A stretch of DNA of 45,512 nucleotides, from positions 1-45,512 of the forward strand of contig DAIOFH010000013.1 of the NCBI GenBank assembly GCA_036745875.1, given 5' to 3'. The notes below the pieces were generated by a model. It was given only the letters and a program-made list of their open reading frames with translations. It was not told where the DNA came from and made no database searches. Position 1 is the stretch's first letter. Each line of letters starts with the position of its first letter. A program made the translations under genes and the position numbers. Shown piece after piece: positions 16,362-27,169 of the stretch. The DNA comes from DAIOFH01 sp036745875 (GTDB lineage: Bacteria; Planctomycetota; SZUA-567).

Positions 16362-17489
16362 ATGCCAGACGAAAACGAGGACCAGCTTCCAGAATACGAC
16401 AGAGACGCTGACACCGCCCTTGAAGAGAGCATCAATAATGGTGAACATCCGGATCAGGCGGATCACGGCGAGGAAGACATCCTTGCCTCTGAGATGATCC
16501 ACGACGCCGAGGCCGCCGATCCGCTGGAGAATGCCGAAGGCGATGCGGGCGGCGAATCTGAAAACGAAGAGAGCGGCGAAGAAGCCGATGACGATGAGTC
16601 CGGCGAAGATGAAGACGAGACGGGGACGGAAGACGGGGACGAGGAAAGCGCCGGTCCCGAATTGCCGCTGGAATCGGTTGTCGAAGCGGTACTGTTCGCG
16701 TCAAGGGAACCATTGAAATTGAAGCAGCTTGCCAGAGCGGCAGGGAGACGCGTACGCCAGGACGCAGTGAGGGAGGCGATAGACAGACTCAACTTGCATT
16801 ATCTCGAAACAAGTCGGGCTTTTGAAATTGCGGAAATCTCCCAACGCTACCAGTTGATGAGCCGCCCCGAATACGTCAGTTACATCGCCAAAGTGCAACC
16901 CAAACGCGAACCGGGCGAAAAGGAAAAATCCAACAAGCTTTCCCCCGCCGCACTTGATACATTATCGATTGTCGCCTACAAACAGCCGGTGACCAGGGCC
17001 GAAATAGAACGCATTCGCGGCGTCGGCTGCGGCCCCGCCCTCAAGGCTCTTATAGAACGGGGCAGCGTCCGGGTCGCGGGAAAACGTACCGACCTTGTCG
17101 GGCAACCCCTGACCTACGGCACGACCGAAGCGTTTCTTGTGGAATTCGGCCTTGGGTCGCTGGATGAACTGCCGCTTCGCAACGAATTCCTGAGTTCCTT
17201 CCCCGAGGAACAGACCGCCCCTGAAACGGCCGATACGGCAACCACAGAAGAGATGCAGGGTGAGCCGAAGGATGTTTCCGCAGGTCATGACGAGCCGGAT
17301 GATCAGGACGACGAATCCTATGGGGAAGCTGACGAAGAAGCCTTCGAGGATGAAGAAAAACTTGTTCTCAGCATGGTTCACGAGGAAGCAGCCGACGAGA
17401 TTGACGAATTCCCCGGGGGTGAAGAGAATGATGATGAGGATGAGGATATTCTGTCCGAAGATGAGGACACTCTGGAAGAACAGCTATAA
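16362..17489 (+). CDS. scpB: segregation and condensation protein B
   Basis: The winged-helix kleisin partner of the SMC-ScpA condensin complex, which organises and segregates the chromosome. The ScpB core is clear at about residues 103-290: LPLESVVEAVLFASREPL, SRPEYVSYI, LSPAALDTLSIVAYKQPVTRAEIERIRGV and GQPLTYGTTEAFL. At 375 residues it is much longer than the usual 180-250. The excess is an N-terminal (about 1-100) and a C-terminal (about 290-375) tail made mostly of Glu and Asp. ATG 16362 (MPDENED) follows AAGGAC. The frame is open to 16287, but that part lacks acidic character and a ribosome site. No scpA is nearby. The ECF sigma gene follows after 45 bases. Confidence 0.9.
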   Translation: MPDENEDQLPEYDRDADTALEESINNGEHPDQADHGEEDILASEMIHDAEAADPLENAEGDAGGESENEESGEEADDDESGEDEDETGTEDGDEESAGPELPLESVVEAVLFASREPLKLKQLARAAGRRVRQDAVREAIDRLNLHYLETSRAFEIAEISQRYQLMSRPEYVSYIAKVQPKREPGEKEKSNKLSPAALDTLSIVAYKQPVTRAEIERIRGVGCGPALKALIERGSVRVAGKRTDLVGQPLTYGTTEAFLVEFGLGSLDELPLRNEFLSSFPEEQTAPETADTATTEEMQGEPKDVSAGHDEPDDQDDESYGEADEEAFEDEEKLVLSMVHEEAADEIDEFPGGEENDDEDEDILSEDEDTLEEQL

Positions 17490-17534
17490 ATTTTGACCCG
17501 AAAACATGCTCGGCCCGTCTACAGAAAGCAGGCT

Positions 17535-18146
17535 ATGACCGCAACCGGCCAGGACAACCGTTATCACGGCGAAAGCGAAAAACTGCTTGGCAGCTTTCTC
17601 GCCGGCGATAACGATGCGTTCACCCGGCTGGTGCAGCTGTATGAGGAACGTCTGTACGCGTTTCTGGCGCGTTTTACCGGTGATCCGCATCTGGCGGAGG
17701 ATATTTTCCAGCAGGCATTTATGAAAGTCGCCAGGAACGCCGCCGGATTCGATCACAAGTCATCATTTTCCACCTGGCTTTTTAAAATCGCCAGGAACAC
17801 GGCGATTGACGAACTGCGTGCCCGCAAGCGCGGGATGGTTGTTTTTGGCGTCGGAGACGGCGAAGACACGGAACCCGCCGCTCTGGAACAACCCCTGCTG
17901 GACAAATTGGCCGGACTTGAACTGCGGGACAGGATCATGGCGCTTGTCGAAGCCCTGCCGGAGAGCCAACGGGAAGCGTTTTTGCTCAAAGAAGAAGCTG
18001 AAATGACCTTCGACGAAATCGCCGCCGTCACCGACTGCTCCAGGGACACCGCAAAGAGCCGGTTCCGCCTGGCGGTGGAAAAATTGCGCATGGCGATTTC
18101 TGCCGATCCGGAACTCAAGTATTTCGGGAGGGACAGGCATGGCTGA
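17535..18146 (+). CDS. ECF-type RNA polymerase sigma factor
   Basis: A 203-residue extracytoplasmic-function sigma factor. Region 2 runs from about residue 28 (DAFTRLVQLYEERLYAFLAR, then DPHLAEDIFQQAFMKVARN and STWLFKIARNTAIDELR). Region 4 is near the end (LPESQREAFLLKEEAEMTFDEIA, then SRDTAKSRFRLAVEKL). No region 1 or 3 is present. ATG 17535 is preferred. An in-frame TTG at 17493 would add 14 residues with no good ribosome site. It overlaps the anti-sigma gene by 8 bases, the usual arrangement in which the partner holds the sigma factor inactive at the membrane until a signal arrives. The target promoters are unknown. Confidence 0.92.
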   Translation: MTATGQDNRYHGESEKLLGSFLAGDNDAFTRLVQLYEERLYAFLARFTGDPHLAEDIFQQAFMKVARNAAGFDHKSSFSTWLFKIARNTAIDELRARKRGMVVFGVGDGEDTEPAALEQPLLDKLAGLELRDRIMALVEALPESQREAFLLKEEAEMTFDEIAAVTDCSRDTAKSRFRLAVEKLRMAISADPELKYFGRDRHG

Positions 18147-20100
18147 AAAGCATCCAGACCTTCTCGATTACCTCTATGAAGAGCTTCCGCCGCGCGAAAT
18201 GGTTGAAGCCCGCAACCATATCGCCAACTGCCCCCGCTGCCTGGAAGAGCTCAAAAATCTCCGCGAGCCGGTCAAACACTACCGGGATCTCGCCCGTCCC
18301 GCCGTCCCAATGGGTTTGTCCGAGCGGACGGAAGCAAAAGCTCTGGGTGCGGTGCCGCCGGTGGAGGCGCTGACGGAATCCGAGCACGCATCTCGTATTG
18401 AAACTGCCGCTCCCGTTGTCGTAGCGGCCCCGACACCAGCTTCCGCTCAAGTGGCTGCCAAACCTGTCGCGCCTGCGCAGGCCAAGAGCCAAAAACGGGA
18501 AAGCGCCGAATCGGTGCGGCGCGAAATAGAGGAACTTAAGGCAAAACACTCCTGGTTTTTTCATCCGGCCTGGACAGTGGCTGCGTCGGTGTTTTTCATC
18601 TTTGCCATATTGATTCATTTTTCTCCCCGCGGTTCCGGCTGGTATGGCCGGGAAGACTCGGAGCCTTCGCCTACCACCTCATCGTATAACGATGAACGGA
18701 CTCAATCCGTAACAGCTCCCTATGACGCAATCGAGACGGATACGGTGCGGGATGCCGAGCCGCTTCCCGCCCTGACGCAGCAGAAATCAATGGAAACGCC
18801 AGGCCAACCACCCAAGCCGACGAGCCTGAGCATTGCTGAAACGCTGATGCGGGAAGCCCCTGTCACTGTTCCGGAAAAACATCAACCTATGAACAAATCG
18901 GCGGTTGCCGGCCAGCTGACGGCCATTCCGGCGGAAAGCCCGGCCCCGACAGCATCACCAGCGCCGCTCTCGCCGCCGGTCCAGGCCATTATGCCCGGGA
19001 CTGAACCCGCATACGCATCCGCCGCAGCGCCTGCCTTCGATACAGCAACCCCGTATTCGGCACCGATGGCTGCACCGGCCTACTCAAGCAGTAGCGACGA
19101 CCCGCAGGTGGGAATGCCTGTTCTCTCCGCTCCACCTGCGAAGGAGGAAGTGACGCCAAATGCATTCGAGGCATTTGTCGAAGAGCTTGCCGATCAGCCA
19201 GTTGCTAACCAGGCGGTTCCGGATGAGCCGAAGGATATTTTATCCCTCGATCCTGCGGAGCTGGAAGCATTGCTGTCGCGGCATGACAAGGAAGCGGCAG
19301 ACGCCGGAGACGTTGGAATCATCGATATGACAGGCCTCGGTCAGCCGCCCCGGCTTGTCGAGCGCCCTGAGGGGATTGACAAAGATGGAATTGTCCGCAA
19401 TCTCATATTCCTTATAGGCATGCATCTTGGTGAAAGGGAATTTGACGAGGCGCGCCAGGGAATAGACCTGCTCAGCCGCTACGAACCGGAACAGGCCAAT
19501 CGCTTCGCCGCAATGCTTCGTGATCTTGAAGCTGTGGAACCGGAGGCTCCTGAGGCGGTGGTTCAGGAGAAAACGCCGACCCAAACCGAGACAAGAACGC
19601 TTGGCGAAATGATCAGGGACATCACTGACCACGAAGAGTCGCCGGCTACCCCCGAACCGGCGGTCGAAGTCCCGGTGGATCAGCCGGTAGAATTCCAGAC
19701 CGGCATGCTCTTACCCGGTGAATGGCGCGAAGCGAGTGCCGCACCGGAGACCCCGGACGCACCTGCGGAAGACATTGGGGCATTTGATCCGCTGCCAGAG
19801 ACTGTCATTATTGTTGATGAGCCAATGGCAGCTGTAATAACCGAACCATTACCGGAACCAGCAATTGAACCAGCATACGAATTTGTCCCCGACAGTGAAG
19901 TAATACCACTTATTACAGGGCCGACTCCCGGCACCCAACCGCCAACCTTGTTGGAAAGTGGGCCTTTTGGCAGTCAGCGCTTCGGCCGTAGCCAACAAGC
20001 GGCTCCTACTGCTGCTCCGGCCTATACTCGTCCCTATACCAATAGACGCCCACCGGCCAATCGCCCGTTTACCACCGATCCCTACTATAGAGGCGACTAA
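18139..20100 (+). CDS. zinc-binding anti-sigma factor with very long C-terminal region
   Basis: A 653-residue membrane protein. Residues 1-60 hold a zinc anti-sigma motif, HIANCPRC (His-x3-Cys-x2-Cys), that should bind the sigma factor encoded just before it. An alanine-rich linker follows, then one membrane span at about 141-163 (TVAASVFFIFAILIHF). The last 490 residues would lie outside the inner membrane. They are rich in Pro, Ala, Glu and Thr and low in complexity. There is one helical island at about 415-455 (IVRNLIFLIGMHLGEREFD and on) that resembles a TPR unit. The end is Pro-, Arg- and Tyr-rich (RPYTNRRPPANRPF). GGGAGGGACAGGC is a strong ribosome site. Typical anti-sigma factors are 80-300 residues, so the outer part is unusual. 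Confidence 0.82.
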   Translation: MAEKHPDLLDYLYEELPPREMVEARNHIANCPRCLEELKNLREPVKHYRDLARPAVPMGLSERTEAKALGAVPPVEALTESEHASRIETAAPVVVAAPTPASAQVAAKPVAPAQAKSQKRESAESVRREIEELKAKHSWFFHPAWTVAASVFFIFAILIHFSPRGSGWYGREDSEPSPTTSSYNDERTQSVTAPYDAIETDTVRDAEPLPALTQQKSMETPGQPPKPTSLSIAETLMREAPVTVPEKHQPMNKSAVAGQLTAIPAESPAPTASPAPLSPPVQAIMPGTEPAYASAAAPAFDTATPYSAPMAAPAYSSSSDDPQVGMPVLSAPPAKEEVTPNAFEAFVEELADQPVANQAVPDEPKDILSLDPAELEALLSRHDKEAADAGDVGIIDMTGLGQPPRLVERPEGIDKDGIVRNLIFLIGMHLGEREFDEARQGIDLLSRYEPEQANRFAAMLRDLEAVEPEAPEAVVQEKTPTQTETRTLGEMIRDITDHEESPATPEPAVEVPVDQPVEFQTGMLLPGEWREASAAPETPDAPAEDIGAFDPLPETVIIVDEPMAAVITEPLPEPAIEPAYEFVPDSEVIPLITGPTPGTQPPTLLESGPFGSQRFGRSQQAAPTAAPAYTRPYTNRRPPANRPFTTDPYYRGD

Positions 20101-20246
20101 TGAGTTACAGATTTGTCATATTATTACAAAAATGTTGTTCAGCAGAGCGCCTCTCTTGTGGTCATTTTTTGAATCATGATTTATTTCAATGCACAACCCC
20201 AACATTTTCAAGCCGTTAGAAATATTATGAAACATTTTTACTGAAA

Positions 20247-20262
20247 TGGCGATTTGTTTGCA
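20247..20262 (+). promoter_or_regulatory. sigma-54-type promoter of glnN
   Basis: The sequence TGGCGATTTGTTTGCA has GG at 20248-20249 and GC at 20260-20261, exactly ten bases apart, with TGGC and TTGCA boxes. This matches the sigma-54 (RpoN) -24/-12 consensus closely. Transcription would begin near 20273. Sigma-54 control of glutamine synthetase through NtrC is well known in other bacteria. I found no convincing NtrC-type dyad in the A+T-rich stretch 20101-20246. Confidence 0.6.
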
Positions 20263-20288
20263 CTATATTTTAGCGTTGATTCAAGTAC

Positions 20289-20315
20289 TGAGGCAGATAT
20301 GCCTCATGTTTTTTT
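20289..20315 (+). terminator. terminator-like hairpin in the glnN leader
   Basis: TGAGGCA (20289-20295) and TGCCTCA (20300-20306) form a perfect 7-base-pair stem with a GATA loop, followed by TGTTTTTTT. This is the form of an intrinsic terminator, yet it lies downstream of the sigma-54-like promoter and 24 bases before the glnN start. It may act as an attenuator. It could also serve a transcript from the anti-sigma gene. Confidence 0.55.
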
Positions 20316-20338
20316 GAGCCTTTTTCTGGAGAGCCGCA

Positions 20339-22477
<2,139 letters not shown>

Positions 22478-22513
22478 ATAGTTACTCCCTGATACATTAA
22501 CCCCATCCCGCCA

Positions 22514-22538
22514 CTCCGGCAGCGCTACGCTGCCGGAG
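22514..22538 (+). other. perfect 11-bp hairpin between glnN and gltB
   Basis: CTCCGGCAGCG (22514-22524) and CGCTGCCGGAG (22528-22538) pair perfectly around CTA. The gltB ribosome site (CGGGAG) begins two bases later. There is no T tract. It may stabilise the glnN message end or limit gltB translation. Confidence 0.55.
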
Positions 22539-22550
22539 AACGGGAGTTGC

Positions 22551-24425
22551 ATGGATTTTCAAATGGACAAGTTCGGATTATACGACCCTTCTTTCGAACA
22601 TGACGCCTGCGGCGTGGGTTTTGTCGCCAGGCTTGATGGTCAACCCCGCCACGACGTGGTGGAAATGGCCCTCGCTGCGCTCGAAAACCTAGCTCACAGA
22701 GGCGCGTCGGGTGCAGACGCTGATTCAGGCGACGGCGCGGGGATGCTCTCCCGCATACCGGATGCGTTTTACCGTGCCACAGTTGATTTTGTATTGCCGG
22801 AAGCGGGGAAATACGCGCTGGGCATGTTGTTCTTGCCGCGCGATCCGGACTTAAACGCCAAGGCGCAACGGGAAATCGCCGACGCCGCGCAAGGCGAGGG
22901 ATGGACGATCCTCGGTTGGCGTAAACCGCCGCTGCGGCCGGAGAGCCTCGGCAAGGTTGCGCTCGCCAGCATGCCGGCGATACACCAGGTTTTCCTTTCA
23001 CCTCCGGCGAGGCTGCAAAATGCGGACGCGGGCAGCCTGGAGCGCTCAGGCTATGTACTACGGAAAGTAATGGAAGCAAAGCTCGCCCGCAAGCCGGATG
23101 GGAACGACCCGTTCTACGTGGCCAGCCTCTCGTTCATGACCATCGTCCATAAGGGGATGATGACGGCGGCGCAGGTCTCGAAGTTTTACGCCGACTTGGG
23201 TGACGAATTATTCACATCCTCGTTCGCCATCGTCCACCAGAGATACAGCACCAATACGTTCCCGGCATGGCATCTGGCGCACCCGTTCCGCAATCTTGCC
23301 CACAACGGCGAAATCAATACGATTCGCGGAAACCGCAACTGGATGCGTCTGAGGGAACCGGGTCTGTCGTCACCCTTGTTCGGCAGCGATATCGGCAAAA
23401 TCAGGCCGGTCCTGGAAAACCACGCCATCGACTCCGCCAGCCTCGATAACGCGCTCGAACTTCTCAAACACGGCGGCAGAGAAATCCACCATGCCATGGC
23501 TATGCTCATGCCTCAGGCTTGGGGAAAGAAGTACCCGATGGGCCCAGACATGCGCGGCTTTTTCGAATACCACGCGGGATTTATGGAACCATGGGACGGC
23601 CCTGCCGCCATCGTGTTTACTGACGGCATACGGGTCGGTGCCTGCCTCGACAGAAATGGCCTGCGGCCCGCCCGCTACAGCCTCACCAATGACGGGGTGA
23701 TGATTTTCGCATCGGAAGCCGGCGTCCTGCAAGCCCCCGACAAGGACCTGACGGAGCGCGGGGCGCTCCGGCCCGGACAAATGCTTTTGACCGATCCGGT
23801 AAACCACCGCCTTGTGAAGGATCGGGAGATCAAGTCCCGTCTCGCCAGGCGCAAGCCGTACCGCCGCTGGGTCGATGAAAACCGCATCGATGTCCACGGC
23901 TTTTTCGGCGACATGGACGAGTTCTCACCCGAAGTGGATGAACTGCCCTTCCGTCAGCGCCTTTTCGGCTATACCAGGGACGACACGGAGATTGTTCTCC
24001 AGAACATGGCGTCAAAGGGCATGGAACCGTCAGGCTCCATGGGCGCGGACACGCCGCTCGCGGTGTTCTCCGACAGGCCGCAATTGCTGTTTTCCTATTT
24101 CCGCCAGCAATTCGCCCAGATCACCAATCCGCCCATTGACCCGATCCGCGAAGAACTGGTCATGTCCCTGATGACCTTCATGGGCAACAACCCAAACATC
24201 CTGGCCGGGGAACCGGGACAGGCGCTCCTCATTAAGCTTGTCCACCCTTTCCTCTCCAACGACGATATGAATCGCCTCAAGGAGCTGAAGGAAAACGACT
24301 TCCGTTCCGTCACCCTTGACGCTGTTTTCGATGTGCCGGGCGAGGGCCAGGAAGCGGGCGTCTGCCTTCAAACCGCGCTGGACCGCCTGGAGGACGAAGC
24401 CGAATTCTCCATGGCTTGCCTATGA
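22551..24425 (+). CDS. gltB: glutamate synthase large subunit, N-terminal fragment (gltB, disrupted)
   Basis: The first 624 codons of NADPH-type glutamate synthase. It carries the class II glutaminase domain with the catalytic cysteine at residue 20 (EHDACGVGF), normally exposed by removal of a short propeptide. HQRYSTNTFPAWHLAHPFR, HNGEINTIRGNRNWM and CLDRNGLRPARY are kept. The central domain follows and reads normally up to ALDRLEDEAE near codon 617, then the frame closes at TGA 24423. The continuation is in the +1 frame from about 24411. Compared with the family, about 70 residues that should join the two parts (the block with the AVHHHL motif) are absent. So this is a deletion plus frameshift, not a simple split gene. 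Confidence 0.85.
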   Translation: MDFQMDKFGLYDPSFEHDACGVGFVARLDGQPRHDVVEMALAALENLAHRGASGADADSGDGAGMLSRIPDAFYRATVDFVLPEAGKYALGMLFLPRDPDLNAKAQREIADAAQGEGWTILGWRKPPLRPESLGKVALASMPAIHQVFLSPPARLQNADAGSLERSGYVLRKVMEAKLARKPDGNDPFYVASLSFMTIVHKGMMTAAQVSKFYADLGDELFTSSFAIVHQRYSTNTFPAWHLAHPFRNLAHNGEINTIRGNRNWMRLREPGLSSPLFGSDIGKIRPVLENHAIDSASLDNALELLKHGGREIHHAMAMLMPQAWGKKYPMGPDMRGFFEYHAGFMEPWDGPAAIVFTDGIRVGACLDRNGLRPARYSLTNDGVMIFASEAGVLQAPDKDLTERGALRPGQMLLTDPVNHRLVKDREIKSRLARRKPYRRWVDENRIDVHGFFGDMDEFSPEVDELPFRQRLFGYTRDDTEIVLQNMASKGMEPSGSMGADTPLAVFSDRPQLLFSYFRQQFAQITNPPIDPIREELVMSLMTFMGNNPNILAGEPGQALLIKLVHPFLSNDDMNRLKELKENDFRSVTLDAVFDVPGEGQEAGVCLQTALDRLEDEAEFSMACL

Positions 24426-24438
24426 GACAGTGGCCAAT

Positions 24439-26934
24439 ATGGCGACCCAGGACGACTTGTCCAGCGATATTAGCGCCACCACGGCAGTCGAGAACTATGT
24501 CCATGCATTGTCCAAGGGCTTGCTGAAGATAATGTCGAAGATGGGCATTTCGACCCTTCGCAGCTACCGCGGCTCGCAGGTTTTCGAAGCGCTTGGCCTT
24601 GGCGACGAACTGATGTGCCAATATTTTCCCGGCATATCCTCACGGATCGGCGGTATCGGCCTTGCCGAGATTAAGCGGGAGGCATTGGCGAGGTTGAGGC
24701 AGGCGATACCGTTTTCGAGTCATTCAGGACGGGACTCGGGAAGTGGCCGCCGGTCGGACCCGGATTGGTCTACCCAACTGCCCATGCCCCTCCCGCCCGG
24801 CGGCATGTACCGTTACCGCAAGGACGGCGAACGCCATCTCTGGACGCCGGAAACGATCACCTTGCTCCAGAATGCGGTCAGGTCGGGGGATTATGAAACG
24901 TATAAACAGTATGCAGGACACATCAACAGGCAGGGCGGAAAATTGAGCACCCTACGCGGTATGATGTCCTTCAAGGCGGGAAGCGGTATCCCCCTTGCCG
25001 AAGTGGAACCGGCGGAGGAAATAATGCGCCGCTTCGCCACCGGCGCCATGTCTTTCGGTTCGCTGTCCAAGGAGGCGCACGAGACGCTTGCCATCGCCAT
25101 GAACCGCATGGGCTCCAAATCCAACTGCGGTGAAGGCGGCGAAGATCCGGCGCGCTACGAACTTCTCGCCGGAGGGGACAGCGCCAATTCGGCAATCAAG
25201 CAAGTGGCGAGCGGCCGCTTTGGCGTGACGATCGAGTATTTGACCAGCGCCAGGGAAATACAGATCAAGATCGCCCAGGACGCGAAGCCTGGCGAAGGCG
25301 GCCAATTACCGGGCCATAAGGTGAACGGGGAAATCGCCAAGGTGCGGCATTCCACGCCTGGCGTGACCCTGATTTCGCCGCCGCCGCACCATGACATTTA
25401 TTCCATAGAGGACATAGCACAGTTGATCCACGACCTCAGAATGGCCAACGATGAAGCACGTATTTCAGTCAAATTGGTCGCCGAAGCGGGCGTCGGCACG
25501 ATAGCCGCCGGCGTCGCCAAGGCGCGTGCCGACATGATTCTCATAGCAGGCCATGACGGCGGCACGGGGGCATCGCCACTGTCGTCCATTTACCGGGCGG
25601 GCGCTCCGTGGGAACTGGGCCTTTCCGAAACACAACAGACCCTGGTCCTGAACAAGCTTCGCGACCGCGTGCGCATCCAGGCGGACGGCCAAATGAAGAC
25701 CGGCCGCGACGTGGCGGTCGCCGCGCTTCTCGGCGCGGACGAATTCGGCTTCGCCACAGCTCCCCTGGTCACGATGGGCTGCGTCATGATGCGAAAGTGC
25801 CATACGAACGGTTGCCCCGTCGGCGTCGCCACGCAGGATCCTGAACTGCGGAAGCGCTTCAGGGGGAAACCCGAACACGTCATCAATTTTTTCCGCTTCA
25901 TTGCGGAAGAACTGCGGGAAATAATGGCTTCCCTCGGTTTTCGCACTGTCGCCGAAATGGTCGGCAGGTCGGACATGCTCGAAGCGAACCCGGAGGAAAA
26001 ATTCTGGAAGGCGGCTGGGCTGGATTATTCGGCCATTCTCGCCCGCCCTGAAGCGGAGGCATGGAAAAACAGCGACAGCGCCGCCGTCAATGCCGTGCAT
26101 CAACATCGCGAGCTTGACGAGCGCTTGCTGCCGGAACTTGCCGCAGCCATCGCCGGAGGAAGTCCGGTGGCGGTCTCTGCCGAAATACGCAACACCGACC
26201 GCACCGCAGGGACGAAGATCGCATCGCGCATCGCCCGCTTGCACGGCGGCACGGGGCTCGCCGAAGACACGATCGTCGTAAACCTCACCGGATCGGCCGG
26301 GCAATCCCTCGGCGCATTCTTGGAGCCCGGCCTGACCCTGAACCTGTCAGGAGAAGCGAACGATTATGTCGGCAAGGGCTTGTCAGGCGGCAAAATTATC
26401 GTGAAACCGCAGGCTGACGCCGGATTCAGTCCGGCGGACAGCATGGCTATCGGCAATGTCGCCCTTTACGGCGCGACCTCCGGAGAATTGTATGTGGGCG
26501 GCCAGGCCGGGGAGCGCTTTGCCGTCAGGAACAGCGGCGCGAGCGCTGTCGTCGAAGGAGTCGGCGACCATGGCTGCGAATACATGACCGGCGGCAGGAT
26601 CGCGGTCCTTGGCCAGACCGGCGTCAATTTCGCAGCAGGCATGTCCGGCGGCCTCGCCTACGTGCATGACGCGGACGGCCTATTCGACACCCGCTGCAAT
26701 CTGCAAACAGTCGACCTGGACGTGTTGACCCCGGATGACGAGGAAGGGCTCCGCCGTCTCCTCGTCCGCCACAAGGAACTCACCGGCAGCCCGCTGGCCG
26801 CCCGGATGCTTGAGGAATGGGAATTGGCGAAGTCGGATTTCGTCAAGGTATTCCCGATGGAATACCGCCGCGTCCTGGGACAGATGTCCAAGGACGACGA
26901 GGAAACGCCGCGAGCGGAAAAGGTATCAGACTAG
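24439..26934 (+). CDS. gltB: glutamate synthase large subunit, C-terminal fragment (gltB, disrupted)
   Basis: The remainder of GltB. Homology begins just upstream of the marked ATG at WLAYETVANM (about 24412), which belongs to the end of the central domain. The FMN-binding synthase domain follows: ALSKGLLKIMSKMGISTLRS, then GGDSANSAIKQVASGRFGVT, the channel segment AGHDGGTGASPLSS, and the 3Fe-4S cysteines in MGCVMMRKCHTNGCPVGVAT. The GXGXG beta-helix ends the protein (GSAGQSLGAF, SGEANDYVGKGLSGG). All these blocks look intact. ATG 24439 has no ribosome site, so separate translation is unlikely, and the enzyme is probably not made unless the reading frame shown is wrong. The partner gltD lies at 29519. 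Confidence 0.85.
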   Translation: MATQDDLSSDISATTAVENYVHALSKGLLKIMSKMGISTLRSYRGSQVFEALGLGDELMCQYFPGISSRIGGIGLAEIKREALARLRQAIPFSSHSGRDSGSGRRSDPDWSTQLPMPLPPGGMYRYRKDGERHLWTPETITLLQNAVRSGDYETYKQYAGHINRQGGKLSTLRGMMSFKAGSGIPLAEVEPAEEIMRRFATGAMSFGSLSKEAHETLAIAMNRMGSKSNCGEGGEDPARYELLAGGDSANSAIKQVASGRFGVTIEYLTSAREIQIKIAQDAKPGEGGQLPGHKVNGEIAKVRHSTPGVTLISPPPHHDIYSIEDIAQLIHDLRMANDEARISVKLVAEAGVGTIAAGVAKARADMILIAGHDGGTGASPLSSIYRAGAPWELGLSETQQTLVLNKLRDRVRIQADGQMKTGRDVAVAALLGADEFGFATAPLVTMGCVMMRKCHTNGCPVGVATQDPELRKRFRGKPEHVINFFRFIAEELREIMASLGFRTVAEMVGRSDMLEANPEEKFWKAAGLDYSAILARPEAEAWKNSDSAAVNAVHQHRELDERLLPELAAAIAGGSPVAVSAEIRNTDRTAGTKIASRIARLHGGTGLAEDTIVVNLTGSAGQSLGAFLEPGLTLNLSGEANDYVGKGLSGGKIIVKPQADAGFSPADSMAIGNVALYGATSGELYVGGQAGERFAVRNSGASAVVEGVGDHGCEYMTGGRIAVLGQTGVNFAAGMSGGLAYVHDADGLFDTRCNLQTVDLDVLTPDDEEGLRRLLVRHKELTGSPLAARMLEEWELAKSDFVKVFPMEYRRVLGQMSKDDEETPRAEKVSD

Positions 26935-27169
26935 TCTGCTGTTTCGGGTTGGCCGGAAAGACGTTTCCCGCCAGCCGGGCCTGGAGTCGGCCTGTCGGCT
27001 CCCTTGCGAAATGGAGAGAAGAAGCAGATGAAACGACAACGACAAAGACGAAAACAACAGGAAGGGGCTTTAAAAAAACGTTGTGATTTCGTCGCGGCAA
27101 AAGCCGCATACCATACCGTTTGTATCCGTCCATCTTCATGGGGCGGTTCCATAGAGAGAAGGTGCGACA

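Noticed and set aside
26935..27169. Sigma-54 promoter before amt
   Set aside because: No GG-N10-GC pair with the right boxes was found by eye.
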